Assembly (NCBI RefSeq): GCF_900156745.1 | Contig: NZ_LT707065.1 | Span: forward strand, 3,844,001 to 3,908,000 | Direction of reading: 5' to 3' | DNA: 64,000 nucleotides | Origin: Achromobacter sp. MFA1 R4 | GTDB taxonomy: Bacteria > Pseudomonadota > Gammaproteobacteria > Burkholderiales > Burkholderiaceae_B | Shown here: positions 42,017-52,513 of the stretch, one piece after another | How positions within the stretch are numbered: the stretch's first letter is position 1 | Layout: each line of letters starts with the position of its first letter | Translations under genes and position numbers: made by a program | The notes under the pieces: generated by a model | Databases searched by the model: none | What the model was told of the DNA's origin: nothing | The model's input: only the letters and a program-made list of their open reading frames with translations

Positions 42017-43953
42017 GCCAAGGCACGGTCAGCACACCTATTTCGCCCACAGGCGCGGCAGGCGCGGCAGGCGGGGCGCACCACGCGCCGTCATCGCGTG
42101 CCGCGCTGATCCTGGGCGCCCTGGGCGTGGTTTACGGGGACATCGGGACCAGCCCCCTGTACACGCTGCGCGCCTGCCTGACCGGCCTGAGCGTGCACAC
42201 AGACCTCGAGCCGGCGCATCTGCTGGGCGTGCTGTCCATCCTGTTCTGGATGCTGATGGTGGTGGTGTCTTTCAAATACGTCACCCTGGTGCTGCGCGCG
42301 GACAACCGCGGCGAGGGCGGCACGCTGGCGCTGCTGGAGCTGGCCGTGCGCGCGCGCGAGGGCAAGCTGCGCTGGGTGTTGATCGTGCTGGGCATTTTCG
42401 GCGCGGCGCTCTTCTACGGCGACAGCATGATCACGCCCGCCATTTCGGTGCTGTCGGCGCTGGAAGGCATCGGCATCGTATCGCACACGCTGGATCACTG
42501 GGTCGTGCCGATCGCGCTGGTGGTCCTGATCGCACTGTTTGCGATCCAGTCGCACGGCACGGCCGCGATGGGCAAGCTGTTCGGTCCGGTGATGTTTCTG
42601 TGGTTCGCCACCCTGGCCGCGCTGGGCGGCTGGCAGATCTGGCAGACGCCCGAGGTGCTGGCCGCGCTGAACCCGATGTGGGGCCTGCGCTTCATCGTCG
42701 AGTTTCCGTGGATCAGTTTCGTGCTGCTGGGCGCGGTGGTGCTGGCGCTGACCGGCGCCGAGGCGCTCTACGCGGACATGGGGCACTTTGGCCGGCCGGC
42801 AATCCGCGGCGCCTGGTTCAGCATGGTGCTGCCCGCGCTGACGCTGTGCTATTTCGGCCAGGGCGCGCTGCTGCTGCGCGACCCCACCGCCATCCGCAAT
42901 CCGTTTTTCCTGATGGCCCCCGAATGGGGGCTGGTGCCCCTGGTGGCGCTTGCCACCATCGCGACCATCGTGGCCTCGCAGGCCGTGATCTCCGGCGCCT
43001 ATTCCGTGACGCGCCAGGCCGTGCAGCTCGGCTTCTGGCCGCGCATGCAGATCCTGCATACGTCGGCCGTCGAAAAGGGCCAGATCTATCTCCCGCAGGT
43101 CAACGCGCTGCTGCTGTGCGCGGTGCTGATCCTGGTGGTGTGGTTCCGCAACTCCGACAACCTGGCGGCCGCCTACGGCTTTGCGGTGACGGGCACGATG
43201 CTCACGACGTCGGTGCTGGCCTTCGCGGTGCTTCCGCGCGGCACGACCGGCGTCAAGCGCATGATGTGGTTCCTGGTGCTGGGCCTGCTGCTGGTGCTGG
43301 ACGTGCTGCTGTTTTCCGCCAACGTCTTCAAGATTCACGAAGGCGGCTGGTTGCCGCTGATGGTGGCGATCGTGGTGTTCACGCTGATGATGACGTGGCG
43401 CCGCGGCCGTCGCCTGCTGTCCGACATGCAGCAACGCGATCGGCAGCCGCTCAAGGAATTCATGGCGCAGCTCGAGGAATACCCGCCGTCGCGCGTGCCG
43501 GGCACGGCCATCTTCATGACGATGAACTCGGGCAATGTGCCGCCGGCGCTGCTGCACAACCTGAAGCACAACAAGGTGCTGCACGACCACGTGCTGTTCC
43601 TGACGATCCTGGTTGCCGATGTGCCGTACATCGCGCCGGAAGAGCGTTTCGAGGTCACCAAGCTCAGCGCGTCGAGCTGGACGGCGACGGTCAACTACGG
43701 CTTCAAGGAAGACCCGGACGTGCCCGAGGCGCTGCGCCTGATCGCCGAGGCCTATCCCGAGCTGGACCTGGAACCGATGCGCACGTCGTTCTTCCTGTCG
43801 CGCCAGACGGTGGTGGCGGCCAGGAAGCCCGCGCTGTGGCGGTGGCGGCGCGTGGTGTTTTCGTTCATGGCGCGCAATTCGACGCGCAGCACGAAGTTCT
43901 TCAAGATCCCGGCGAACCGTGTCGTGGAAATGGGGATGCAGGTGGAACTGTAG
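42013..43953 (+). CDS. kup: Kup-type potassium transporter
   Basis: A 646-residue KUP/HAK potassium-proton symporter with about twelve spans and a C-terminal cytoplasmic domain. Family hallmarks: LGALGVVYGDIGTSPLYTLRACL in the first span (the GVVYGDIGTSPLY signature), DNRGEGGTLALLEL in the first loop, GDSMITPAISVLSALEG, and LTGAEALYADMGHFGRPAIRGAWF. The start at 42013 overlaps the histidine-kinase stop by four bases. Coupling of a potassium carrier to a two-component system is unusual for kup, which is normally monocistronic. A bidirectional terminator follows. Confidence 0.96.
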   Translation: MSQGTVSTPISPTGAAGAAGGAHHAPSSRAALILGALGVVYGDIGTSPLYTLRACLTGLSVHTDLEPAHLLGVLSILFWMLMVVVSFKYVTLVLRADNRGEGGTLALLELAVRAREGKLRWVLIVLGIFGAALFYGDSMITPAISVLSALEGIGIVSHTLDHWVVPIALVVLIALFAIQSHGTAAMGKLFGPVMFLWFATLAALGGWQIWQTPEVLAALNPMWGLRFIVEFPWISFVLLGAVVLALTGAEALYADMGHFGRPAIRGAWFSMVLPALTLCYFGQGALLLRDPTAIRNPFFLMAPEWGLVPLVALATIATIVASQAVISGAYSVTRQAVQLGFWPRMQILHTSAVEKGQIYLPQVNALLLCAVLILVVWFRNSDNLAAAYGFAVTGTMLTTSVLAFAVLPRGTTGVKRMMWFLVLGLLLVLDVLLFSANVFKIHEGGWLPLMVAIVVFTLMMTWRRGRRLLSDMQQRDRQPLKEFMAQLEEYPPSRVPGTAIFMTMNSGNVPPALLHNLKHNKVLHDHVLFLTILVADVPYIAPEERFEVTKLSASSWTATVNYGFKEDPDVPEALRLIAEAYPELDLEPMRTSFFLSRQTVVAARKPALWRWRRVVFSFMARNSTRSTKFFKIPANRVVEMGMQVEL

Positions 43954-44010
43954 GCGCCCCGAGTCTGAACCAGCCGTCTGAGCCAGCCGGCGCGGGCGGT
44001 GCAGGGAGAA

Positions 44011-44043
44011 AAAAAACCCTCGGCTTTTTTGCCGAGGGTTTTT
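44011..44043. terminator. Bidirectional terminator between kup and argG
   Basis: AAAAAACCCTCGGC / GCCGAGGGTTTTT with loop TTTTTT has T-runs on both strands and ends the two convergent genes. Confidence 0.95.
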
Positions 44044-44059
44044 GTTTGGCTTTGAAGAA

Positions 44060-46440
<2,381 letters not shown>

Positions 46441-46457
46441 CGGATATGTAGTTTTTC

Positions 46458-46472
46458 TATATCAGAAATATA
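46458..46472. promoter_or_regulatory. LysR-type operator candidate
   Basis: TATATCAGAAATATA is a perfect inverted repeat (5-bp arms around CAGAA) in the 69-base divergent region. It lies just upstream of a TATAGC -10-like hexamer (46476-46481) of the hydrolase gene. The size fits the T-N11-A LysR box. Confidence 0.6.
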
Positions 46473-46509
46473 AGGTATAGCATTGTTCGCCAGGCGGCAA
46501 TCCGGGACC

Positions 46510-47403
46510 ATGGCGCTTTCCATGCAGGAAGCCCCCGTGCCCGATTGCCGTCCTCCGCTCGCCTCGCCCTCTCGTCCCCGCCACGCGCTGCCGCCGGGCG
46601 CGTGCGATGCGCATTGCCATGTCTTTGGGCCCGGCGACGTGTTTCCGTACGCGCAAGGCCGTTCCTATACGCCGCCGGACGCGTCGTTCGCCAGCATGGC
46701 GGCGTTGCATGCCCATCTGGGCATCGAGCGCGCGGTCGTGGTGCAGGCCAATTGCCATGGCTCGGACCATCGCGCCTTGCTGGACGCGCTGGCGCGCAGT
46801 GAAGGGCGGTACCGCGGCGTTGCGCTGCTGGGCGGCGATGCCACCGCAGCCAGCGTCCGGGCGCTGCATGACGGCGGCGTGCGGGCGGCGCGCTTCAATT
46901 TCGTGCCGCATCTGGGCGGCGCGCCCGACCCGGCCGTGTTCGACCACGTGGTCGCGTTGATCGCGCCGCTGGGATGGCATCTGTGCCTGCACGTGGACGG
47001 CGCGATGCTGCCCGAACTGCTGCCGCGGCTCTTGACGCTGCCGGTGCCGTTCGTCGTGGACCACATGGGGCGGTTGAAGGCGGCGGATGGGCTGGACTCG
47101 CCTGCCATGCGGGCGTTGCTCAGCCTGGCCGACGTGGGCAAGGCCTGGGTGAAGGTGTCGGGCATCGACCGCATCGCATCCGGCCAGCGTCCGTTTTCGG
47201 AAGGTATTCCCTTCGTGCGCGCTTTGGTCGAGGCCATGCCGGATCGCACCCTGTGGGGCACGGACTGGCCGCACCCGAACGTGGCGGGCGACATGCCGGA
47301 CGATGGCGAACTGGTCGACACGTTTTTCGAGGCATGCCCGGACGCCGGGCTGCGCCAGCGCGTGCTGGTGGACAACCCGGCACGGCTGTACGGATTTCAG
47401 TAG
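46510..47403 (+). CDS. Amidohydrolase-family lactonase (2-pyrone-4,6-dicarboxylate hydrolase/LigI-like)
   Basis: A 297-residue TIM-barrel hydrolase of the amidohydrolase_2 family. ACDAHCHVFGP gives the first metal-type histidines, NFVPHLGG and VVDHMGRLKAADGL the central ones, and LWGTDWPHPN the catalytic aspartate. LigI, which opens the pyrone ring of PDC in lignin-aromatic breakdown, has the same WGTDWPHPN block, but many relatives act on other lactones. The ATG at 46510 is used; a TTG at 46483 is less likely. It is the first gene of the LysR-controlled cluster with a Bug receptor, CMD and EthD-like protein. Confidence 0.85.
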   Translation: MALSMQEAPVPDCRPPLASPSRPRHALPPGACDAHCHVFGPGDVFPYAQGRSYTPPDASFASMAALHAHLGIERAVVVQANCHGSDHRALLDALARSEGRYRGVALLGGDATAASVRALHDGGVRAARFNFVPHLGGAPDPAVFDHVVALIAPLGWHLCLHVDGAMLPELLPRLLTLPVPFVVDHMGRLKAADGLDSPAMRALLSLADVGKAWVKVSGIDRIASGQRPFSEGIPFVRALVEAMPDRTLWGTDWPHPNVAGDMPDDGELVDTFFEACPDAGLRQRVLVDNPARLYGFQ

Positions 47404-47474
47404 CAGGCAATGACCGCGGAACAGGGGCCTGGAAGCCCCAGCCGCAAGAACATCCCAATCAACGAGGAGACACC

Positions 47475-48428
47475 ATGTTCAAGAAAATCATCTCGGCCGC
47501 CGCGCTGAGCCTGGCCGCCGTGGGTGCGGTTCACGCCGAGGGCCCCGTGCGCCTGATCATCGCGTTTCCGCCGGGCGGTCCGGTGGACCTGGTGGGCCGG
47601 GTGCTGGCCGAGCAGCTGGGCAAGGAGCTCAAGCAGAACGTCATCGTCGAGAACAAGGCCGGCGCCAACGGCAACATCGCGGCCGCCTACGTGGCCAAGG
47701 CGCCCGCCGACGGCTCGGTGCTGTTCCTGACCAGCGTTGGCGCCGTGGCGATCAGCCCTGCGCTCTACAAGGACCTCCCCTACGATCCGGCACGCGACTT
47801 CGCGCCGGTGTCGCGCGTGGTCAACAACGCCACGGTGTTCGTGGTGAATCCCTCCAACCCCGCCACCGATGCCGCGGACTTCGTGAAGCGGTCGCAGTCG
47901 GCGTCGCAATCGGTGGCCATCGGCTCGTCGGGCATCGGCAGCATTCCGCATCTGACGCTGGAAATGTTTGCCGATTCCAGCAAGGCCAAGGTGCTGCATG
48001 TGCCCTACAAGGGCGCGGCGCCCGTCATCAATGACGTCATGGGCAACCAGGTCGCGGGCTTCTTTGGCGATGTGCCGGGGCTGATCGGCCATATCCAGGG
48101 CGGCAAGCTCAAGCCGCTGGGCCTGGCCGCGCCGAAGCGCCATCCGCTGCTGCCTGACGTGAAGACGCTGGCCGAGCAGGGCATTGCCGGCGTGGAATCC
48201 AACAACTGGTACGGCATCGTCGCGCCCGCGGCCACGCCGGCCGCCACGGTGGACAAGCTGAACCAGGCCGTGCGCGCCGCCCTGGCCAACGAGGCCGTGC
48301 GCGCCCGCCTGGAAAAGTTCGGCGCCGAGGCCGCGCCCAGCACGCCGCAGGAGCTGGCGGCGCTCATCGCATCGGACCGCGAGAAGTGGGCCGCCCTGAT
48401 CCAGCGCAAGAACATCCGTCCGGAGTGA
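47475..48428 (+). CDS. Bug-family substrate-binding protein (second copy)
   Basis: A 317-residue periplasmic receptor of the Bug/TctC family. The signal peptide MFKKIISAAALSLAAVGAVHA is followed by GPVRLIIAFPPGGPVDLVGRVLAEQLGKELKQNVIVENKAGANGN. Further hallmarks are VGAVAISPALYKDLPYDPARDFAPVSRV and LHVPYKGAAPVINDVMGNQVAGFFGD. The start follows GAGGAGACACC. The gene lies inside the catabolic cluster, so the ligand is likely the cluster's carboxylated substrate. It differs clearly from the first Bug receptor at 2178. Confidence 0.93.
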   Translation: MFKKIISAAALSLAAVGAVHAEGPVRLIIAFPPGGPVDLVGRVLAEQLGKELKQNVIVENKAGANGNIAAAYVAKAPADGSVLFLTSVGAVAISPALYKDLPYDPARDFAPVSRVVNNATVFVVNPSNPATDAADFVKRSQSASQSVAIGSSGIGSIPHLTLEMFADSSKAKVLHVPYKGAAPVINDVMGNQVAGFFGDVPGLIGHIQGGKLKPLGLAAPKRHPLLPDVKTLAEQGIAGVESNNWYGIVAPAATPAATVDKLNQAVRAALANEAVRARLEKFGAEAAPSTPQELAALIASDREKWAALIQRKNIRPE

Positions 48429-48430
48429 CC

Positions 48431-48961
48431 ATGAGCGCTTGTCGAGTCGAACCCGTCGTGCCGGGCACGCGCCCGGAACTGGCCCCGATGGAGGCGCGCA
48501 TCGCCGCCGCGCGGGGCCGCATTTCGCCCCTGTACCAGGTGCTGCTGAACAGTCCGGCCGTGGTGGAAGGATGGGAAGCCATGTTGACCGCGATCCGCCA
48601 GAAGACGTCGCTGCAGCCTCGGTTGCGCGAGCTCATCATCCTGCGCGTGGCCACGCTGAATAACGCGCCGTACGAATTCGAGGCGCACGTGCCGCACGCG
48701 CTGGCGGGCGGCATGCCGCAATCGGTCATTGACGCGCTGCGCGGCAATCCGGCGCCGGACCAGGTGCCGGGCCTGGAACCGGGCGAGGCCGAGGTGCTGG
48801 CCCTGACCGACGCGATGACCCGCGACATCGAGGTGCCGGATGCGGTGTTTGCGCCCCTGCGTGCGCGATACGATGATGCGCAACTGGTGGAGCTGACGGC
48901 GACCGTGGGCGCCTACAACATGGTGTCGCGCTTCCTGGTCGCCTTGCGCGTCGGGCATTGA
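48431..48961 (+). CDS. Carboxymuconolactone decarboxylase (CMD) family protein
   Basis: A 176-residue all-helical CMD-family protein. The core helix LRELIILRVATLNNAPYEFEAHVPHALAGG carries the YExxxH (YEFEAH) of the family, but the usual cysteine before it (C-x-YE) is replaced by alanine and no CxxC is present. An AhpD-type peroxidase activity is therefore unlikely. The neighbours suggest a ring-cleavage-product decarboxylase or lactone isomerase role. It lies two bases after the Bug stop and overlaps nothing; the next gene follows after 14 bases. Confidence 0.88.
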   Translation: MSACRVEPVVPGTRPELAPMEARIAAARGRISPLYQVLLNSPAVVEGWEAMLTAIRQKTSLQPRLRELIILRVATLNNAPYEFEAHVPHALAGGMPQSVIDALRGNPAPDQVPGLEPGEAEVLALTDAMTRDIEVPDAVFAPLRARYDDAQLVELTATVGAYNMVSRFLVALRVGH

Positions 48962-48975
48962 AAGGAGAGCTGACT

Positions 48976-49539
48976 GTGCAGGAAACCCTATTGCTGGTGT
49001 CGCTGGGCGGGCGCATCGACGAAGCACGCGCGAAGGAATTGGCGGATCGCCTGACGCACGGGCTGTCGACCGCCCGCGTCACGGCCTTTGCGGCGCTGGA
49101 CGCCGACGAGACCTATGTCTATGTGCGCGGCGGCGCCGATGTGCTGTCCGCGGTCCGGGACCGGCTTGCGGCGCAGGCGCCGGGCGCGCGGGCGCGCGCG
49201 CTGCACCTTACGCTGGATCTGGCCGGCGCGTCGGCGGGGCAGGACGCGCCGTGGCATTACATCGTCGAAACCGATGTGGCGCCGGAAGCCGAGGCCGACC
49301 TGAACGCCTGGTACGACCAGGAGCACCTGCCCGGCCTGGCCTCGGTGCCGGGCACCGTGCGCGCGCAGCGCTACGAATGCCGCGATGAATCGCCGCGCTA
49401 TCTGGCCTGCTACGACCTGCATACGCAGGAAACCTTCGGCAGTCCGCCATGGCTTGCCGTGCGCGCGACCGACTGGAGCAGCCGCGTGCGGCCGTCGTTC
49501 CGCAACACGCGGCGCACGATGTTCAGGAAGATCCTGTAG
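48976..49539 (+). CDS. EthD-like (dimeric alpha-beta barrel) hypothetical protein
   Basis: A 187-residue protein with a likely duplicated ferredoxin-like fold. The second half (YIVETDVAPEAEADLNAWYDQEHLPGLASVPGTVRAQRYECRDES) has the NxWYDxEHLP pattern of EthD/DUF-type barrel proteins, where small hydrophobic ligands are handled. The start is taken as GTG at 48976, with AAAGGAG eight bases upstream. It is the last gene of the catabolic cluster and is followed by a terminator. The exact role is unknown; a dehydration or decarboxylation step is possible. Confidence 0.75.
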   Translation: MQETLLLVSLGGRIDEARAKELADRLTHGLSTARVTAFAALDADETYVYVRGGADVLSAVRDRLAAQAPGARARALHLTLDLAGASAGQDAPWHYIVETDVAPEAEADLNAWYDQEHLPGLASVPGTVRAQRYECRDESPRYLACYDLHTQETFGSPPWLAVRATDWSSRVRPSFRNTRRTMFRKIL

Positions 49540-49589
49540 CGGCCTGAAGCCGCGTGAAGCCGCTTCAGGCTGCTGATCCGGCGCGAAAC

Positions 49590-49628
49590 AAAGGGGCCCG
49601 GGCATCGCGCGATGCCCGGGCCCTTTTT
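49590..49628. terminator. Bidirectional terminator between catabolic cluster and argF
   Basis: A 16-bp near-perfect stem (AAGGGGCCCGGGCATC / GATGCCCGGGCCCTTT) with loop GCGC and T-runs ends both convergent units. Confidence 0.93.
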
Positions 49629-49643
49629 CCTTAGGGGATGGTC

Positions 49644-50585
49644 TTAGTCGACCTGTCCCAGCAGCAGGAATTCCATCAGCGCCTTCTGGACGTGCAGGCG
49701 GTTTTCGGCTTCGTCCCAGACCACGCTCTGGGGACCGTCGATGACTTCGCCGGTGACCTCTTCGCCGCGGTGGGCGGGCAGGCAGTGCATGAAGACGGCC
49801 TGCGGGTCGGCCGCCGCCATCATTTCGGCGTCCACGCACCAGTCGGCGAACGCCGCGCGGCGCTCTTCGTTTTCGGCTTCGTAGCCCATGCTGGTCCAGA
49901 CGTCGGTGGTGACCAGGTGCGCACCCTTGCACGCTTCCATGGGGTCCTTGAACTGGCGCAGCACCTTGTCGGACGGCGTGCCGATGCGGGCGGCTTCGAG
50001 TTCGTAGCCGGCCGGCGTGGACACGTGCAGCGTGAAACCGAGCATTTCGGCCGCGTGCAGCCAGGTGTAGGCCATGTTGTTGGCGTCGCCCACCCAGGCC
50101 ACCGTCTTGCCGGCGATGGGGCCGCGGTGCTCGATGTAGGTGAAGATGTCCGCCAGGATCTGGCAGGGGTGGAATTCGTTGGTCAGGCCGTTGATCACGG
50201 GCACGCGCGAGTGCGAGGCGAAGCGCTCGATGCGCGTCTGCTCGAAGGTGCGGATCATGACGATGTCGACCATGCGCGAAATCACGCGCGCGGTGTCCTC
50301 GATGGGCTCGGAGCGGCCCAGTTGCGAATCGTTGGAGGTCAGGTTGATGACCGAACCGCCCATCTGGTACATGCCGGCCTCGAAGGACACGCGGGTGCGC
50401 GTGCTGGCCTTTTCGAACACCATCGCCAGCGTGCGGTCATGCAGCGGCATGTGGGGTTCGTAGCGTTTGAACTTTTCCTTGATCAGCCGCGCGCGGTCCA
50501 GCACATAGGCGATCTCGGCGGACGAGAAGTCCTTGAACTGGAGAAAGTGCCGCAGCGGGCCGTTTTGAGTCGTGGGAGGAGTCAT
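49644..50585 (-). CDS. argF: Ornithine carbamoyltransferase
   Basis: A 313-residue enzyme that makes citrulline from ornithine and carbamoyl phosphate. The carbamoyl-phosphate motif is FEKASTRTRVSFE, the ornithine loop is FMHCLPAHRGEEV, and the family block SNDSQLGRSEPIEDTARVISRMVD is present. It reads leftward after argD with 56 bases between them. A start at 50585 gives MTPPTTQNGPLRHFLQFKD; an in-frame ATG at 50603 is the alternative. Neither has a good ribosome site. Anabolic type, judged by the argD neighbour. Confidence 0.96.
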   Translation of the reverse strand: MTPPTTQNGPLRHFLQFKDFSSAEIAYVLDRARLIKEKFKRYEPHMPLHDRTLAMVFEKASTRTRVSFEAGMYQMGGSVINLTSNDSQLGRSEPIEDTARVISRMVDIVMIRTFEQTRIERFASHSRVPVINGLTNEFHPCQILADIFTYIEHRGPIAGKTVAWVGDANNMAYTWLHAAEMLGFTLHVSTPAGYELEAARIGTPSDKVLRQFKDPMEACKGAHLVTTDVWTSMGYEAENEERRAAFADWCVDAEMMAAADPQAVFMHCLPAHRGEEVTGEVIDGPQSVVWDEAENRLHVQKALMEFLLLGQVD

Positions 50586-50641
50586 GGTGATGTCGCAGGT
50601 CATTGGGCCCGGCCGGGCTCGTGGCCCGGATGGGACGTTGA

Positions 50642-51823
50642 TTATGGTTTTTCGGCCAGGAACTGTTGGATGAGCGGAACCAGGATGGCGACGATGCGGT
50701 CGGCCTCGTCCCGGGTCAGGATCAGCGGCGGCAGCATGCGGATGACGCGGTCGCGCGTGACGTTGATGAGCAGGCCGGCCTCCAGGGCGCGTAGCGCCAG
50801 GACGCCGCAGGGGCGGGCCAGTTCGATGCCCAGCATCAGGCCGCGGCCGCGGACCTCGGTGACGCCGGGCGTGCCGGCCAGCGCGCTGGCCAGGCGGTCT
50901 TGCAGGTGAGCGCCCACGGTGCGGGCGTTCTCCAGGAGATTTTCCGATTCCAGCGCGTCCAGCACGGCAAGGCCCGCGGCGCACACCATGGGGCCGCCGC
51001 CGAAGGTGGTGCCATGGCTGCCCGGGGTGAAAACCCCGGCGGCGGGGCCGGCGGCCAGCATCGCGCCGATGGGAACCCCGCCCGCCAGGCCTTTGGCCAG
51101 CGTCATGACGTCAGGGCGGATGTCGGCCCATTGGTGCGCGAACCACTTGCCCGTGCGGCCGATGCCGGACTGGACTTCGTCGATCATCAGCAGCCAGCCG
51201 CGCTCGGTGCACAGGCGGCGCAGTGCCTGCAGGTAGGCGATGTCGGACGGGCGGATGCCGCCTTCGCCCTGCAGGACTTCGAGCAGGACCGCGGCGGTGC
51301 GGGGCTCGGCATCGCCGGCCTCGCGCACCGCATCCAGGTCGTTGTACGGGACCTGGATGAACCCGCTGGGCAGGGGCTCGAAGCCCTTGCGCGCCTTGTC
51401 GCTGCCGGTGGCCGCCAGCGTGGCCAGCGTGCGGCCATGCCAGGACGAGTCCATGGTGATGATGTGGGCGTGCCTGTTGCCGCGCTGGTAGGCGTAGTAG
51501 CGGGCCAGCTTGATGGCCGCTTCGTTGGCTTCGGAGCCGCTGTTGTTGAACGCGACTTCCTGCATGCCCGAGAGTTCCGCCAGCCGGGCGGCCAGCGCCG
51601 TCTGCTGGGGGATTTCGTAGATGTTCGAGGTGTGGATGACGCGCGCGGCCTGCTCGGCGATGGCGGCGACCAGCTTCGGGTGGGCATGGCCCAGGCACGA
51701 GACGCCGATGCCGGCCAGGGCATCCAGGTACTTCCGGCCGTCCGCGTCCCACAGCCATACGCCCTGGCCGTGCGTGAACGAAACCGGCAGCCGGGCATAG
51801 ATGTTGGCCAGAGGCGAGCTCAT
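50642..51823 (-). CDS. argD: Acetylornithine aminotransferase
   Basis: A 393-residue class-III PLP aminotransferase that makes N-acetylornithine (and may act on succinyldiaminopimelate). Features: NSGSEANEAAIKLARYYAYQRG, the diacid pocket LLMIDEVQSGIGRTGKWFAHQWADIRPDVMTLAKGLAGG with the cofactor lysine in TLAKG, and HGTTFGGGPMVCAAGLAVL. The start at 51823 follows AGGAGG. It is upstream of argF on the same strand, an arginine-synthesis pair, and divergent from the DUF3579 gene. No ArgR box was recognised. Confidence 0.95.
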   Translation of the reverse strand: MSSPLANIYARLPVSFTHGQGVWLWDADGRKYLDALAGIGVSCLGHAHPKLVAAIAEQAARVIHTSNIYEIPQQTALAARLAELSGMQEVAFNNSGSEANEAAIKLARYYAYQRGNRHAHIITMDSSWHGRTLATLAATGSDKARKGFEPLPSGFIQVPYNDLDAVREAGDAEPRTAAVLLEVLQGEGGIRPSDIAYLQALRRLCTERGWLLMIDEVQSGIGRTGKWFAHQWADIRPDVMTLAKGLAGGVPIGAMLAAGPAAGVFTPGSHGTTFGGGPMVCAAGLAVLDALESENLLENARTVGAHLQDRLASALAGTPGVTEVRGRGLMLGIELARPCGVLALRALEAGLLINVTRDRVIRMLPPLILTRDEADRIVAILVPLIQQFLAEKP

Positions 51824-52004
51824 CGCGGATCCTCCTGGGTGAATGGCGTCGAAAGCATGCCCGCTTTCAAGGGGCCGATTCAAGGCGAATCGCGTTTCGA
51901 AAGAGGGCAAAGGATCAATCATATACAATTCGCGGCGCGGGGCGGATGTTTGATCACGCCGAAGATCCGGCTTTCGTGAAAGGCGTCCCGCAGTGAAAGA
52001 ACAC

Positions 52005-52295
52005 ATGGCAACTCGCGTCAGACAATTCGTAATTCATGGCGTTACCGAAAGCGGTAGCCGCTTCCGTCCCAGCGACTGGGCAGAACGGCTCGCCGGCGTG
52101 ATGGCACAGTTCCGGCCCGCCGGCTGTGCTGGTAACCACCTCACTTATTCGCCTTATGTGCTTCCCGTCGTGATCGATGGCGTGCGCGGGATCGTGGTCG
52201 ATCTGCGCCTGCGCGACCTGGAGCCGCTGGCCTACAAGTTCGTGGTGGACTTCGCCCGCGACAACAACCTCAAGACGGAAGAACGCGAAATCTAG
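52005..52295 (+). CDS. DUF3579 family protein
   Basis: A 96-residue soluble protein, MATRVRQFVIHGVTESGSRF, continuing RPSDWAERLAGVMAQFRPAGC and SPYVLPVVIDGVRGIVVDLRLRDLEPLAYKFVVDFARDNNL. This is the DUF3579 family common in betaproteobacteria and of unknown function. A GTG at 51993 is an alternative start. It is divergent from argD, where it is often found (recalled, not searched). A terminator with a T-run follows. Confidence 0.88.
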   Translation: MATRVRQFVIHGVTESGSRFRPSDWAERLAGVMAQFRPAGCAGNHLTYSPYVLPVVIDGVRGIVVDLRLRDLEPLAYKFVVDFARDNNLKTEEREI

Positions 52296-52308
52296 CCCGC
52301 GGAACGAA

Positions 52309-52333
52309 AAAAGCGCCCCCACCGGGCGCTTTT
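52309..52333 (+). terminator. Terminator after DUF3579 gene
   Basis: The perfect stem AAAAGCGCCC / GGGCGCTTTT with a 5-base loop is followed by CTC. Ends the DUF3579 transcript. Confidence 0.9.
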
Positions 52334-52472
52334 CTCATTCTGCGTCCCCTGCACGCCCGTCCGGGCGGGCGGGGCGCTGCCCGCCGCGCTGGCCGCCGCG
52401 CCCCGCAGCCCTGCGTCCGTGGGCCGCAAGGGTTAGCGATAGCTTGAGGGGCGGCACGAGTCCGGTGCATTG

Positions 52473-52501
52473 TTGACACACTTTGTATACATACCCCGTA
52501 C
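52473..52501 (+). promoter_or_regulatory. Promoter/operator ahead of the racemase-family gene
   Basis: TTGACA (52473-52478) is followed by TGTATACA (52484-52491), a perfect 8-bp palindrome resembling the core of FadR/FCD-type GntR operators. No strong -10 box was found at the standard distance. The racemase start is 22 bases on. Confidence 0.45.
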
Positions 52502-52513
52502 CAAAGAGGTCAC

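Noticed and set aside
42091..43590. 499-codon minus-strand frame opposite kup
   Set aside because: Antisense shadow; kup has the complete family signature on the other strand.
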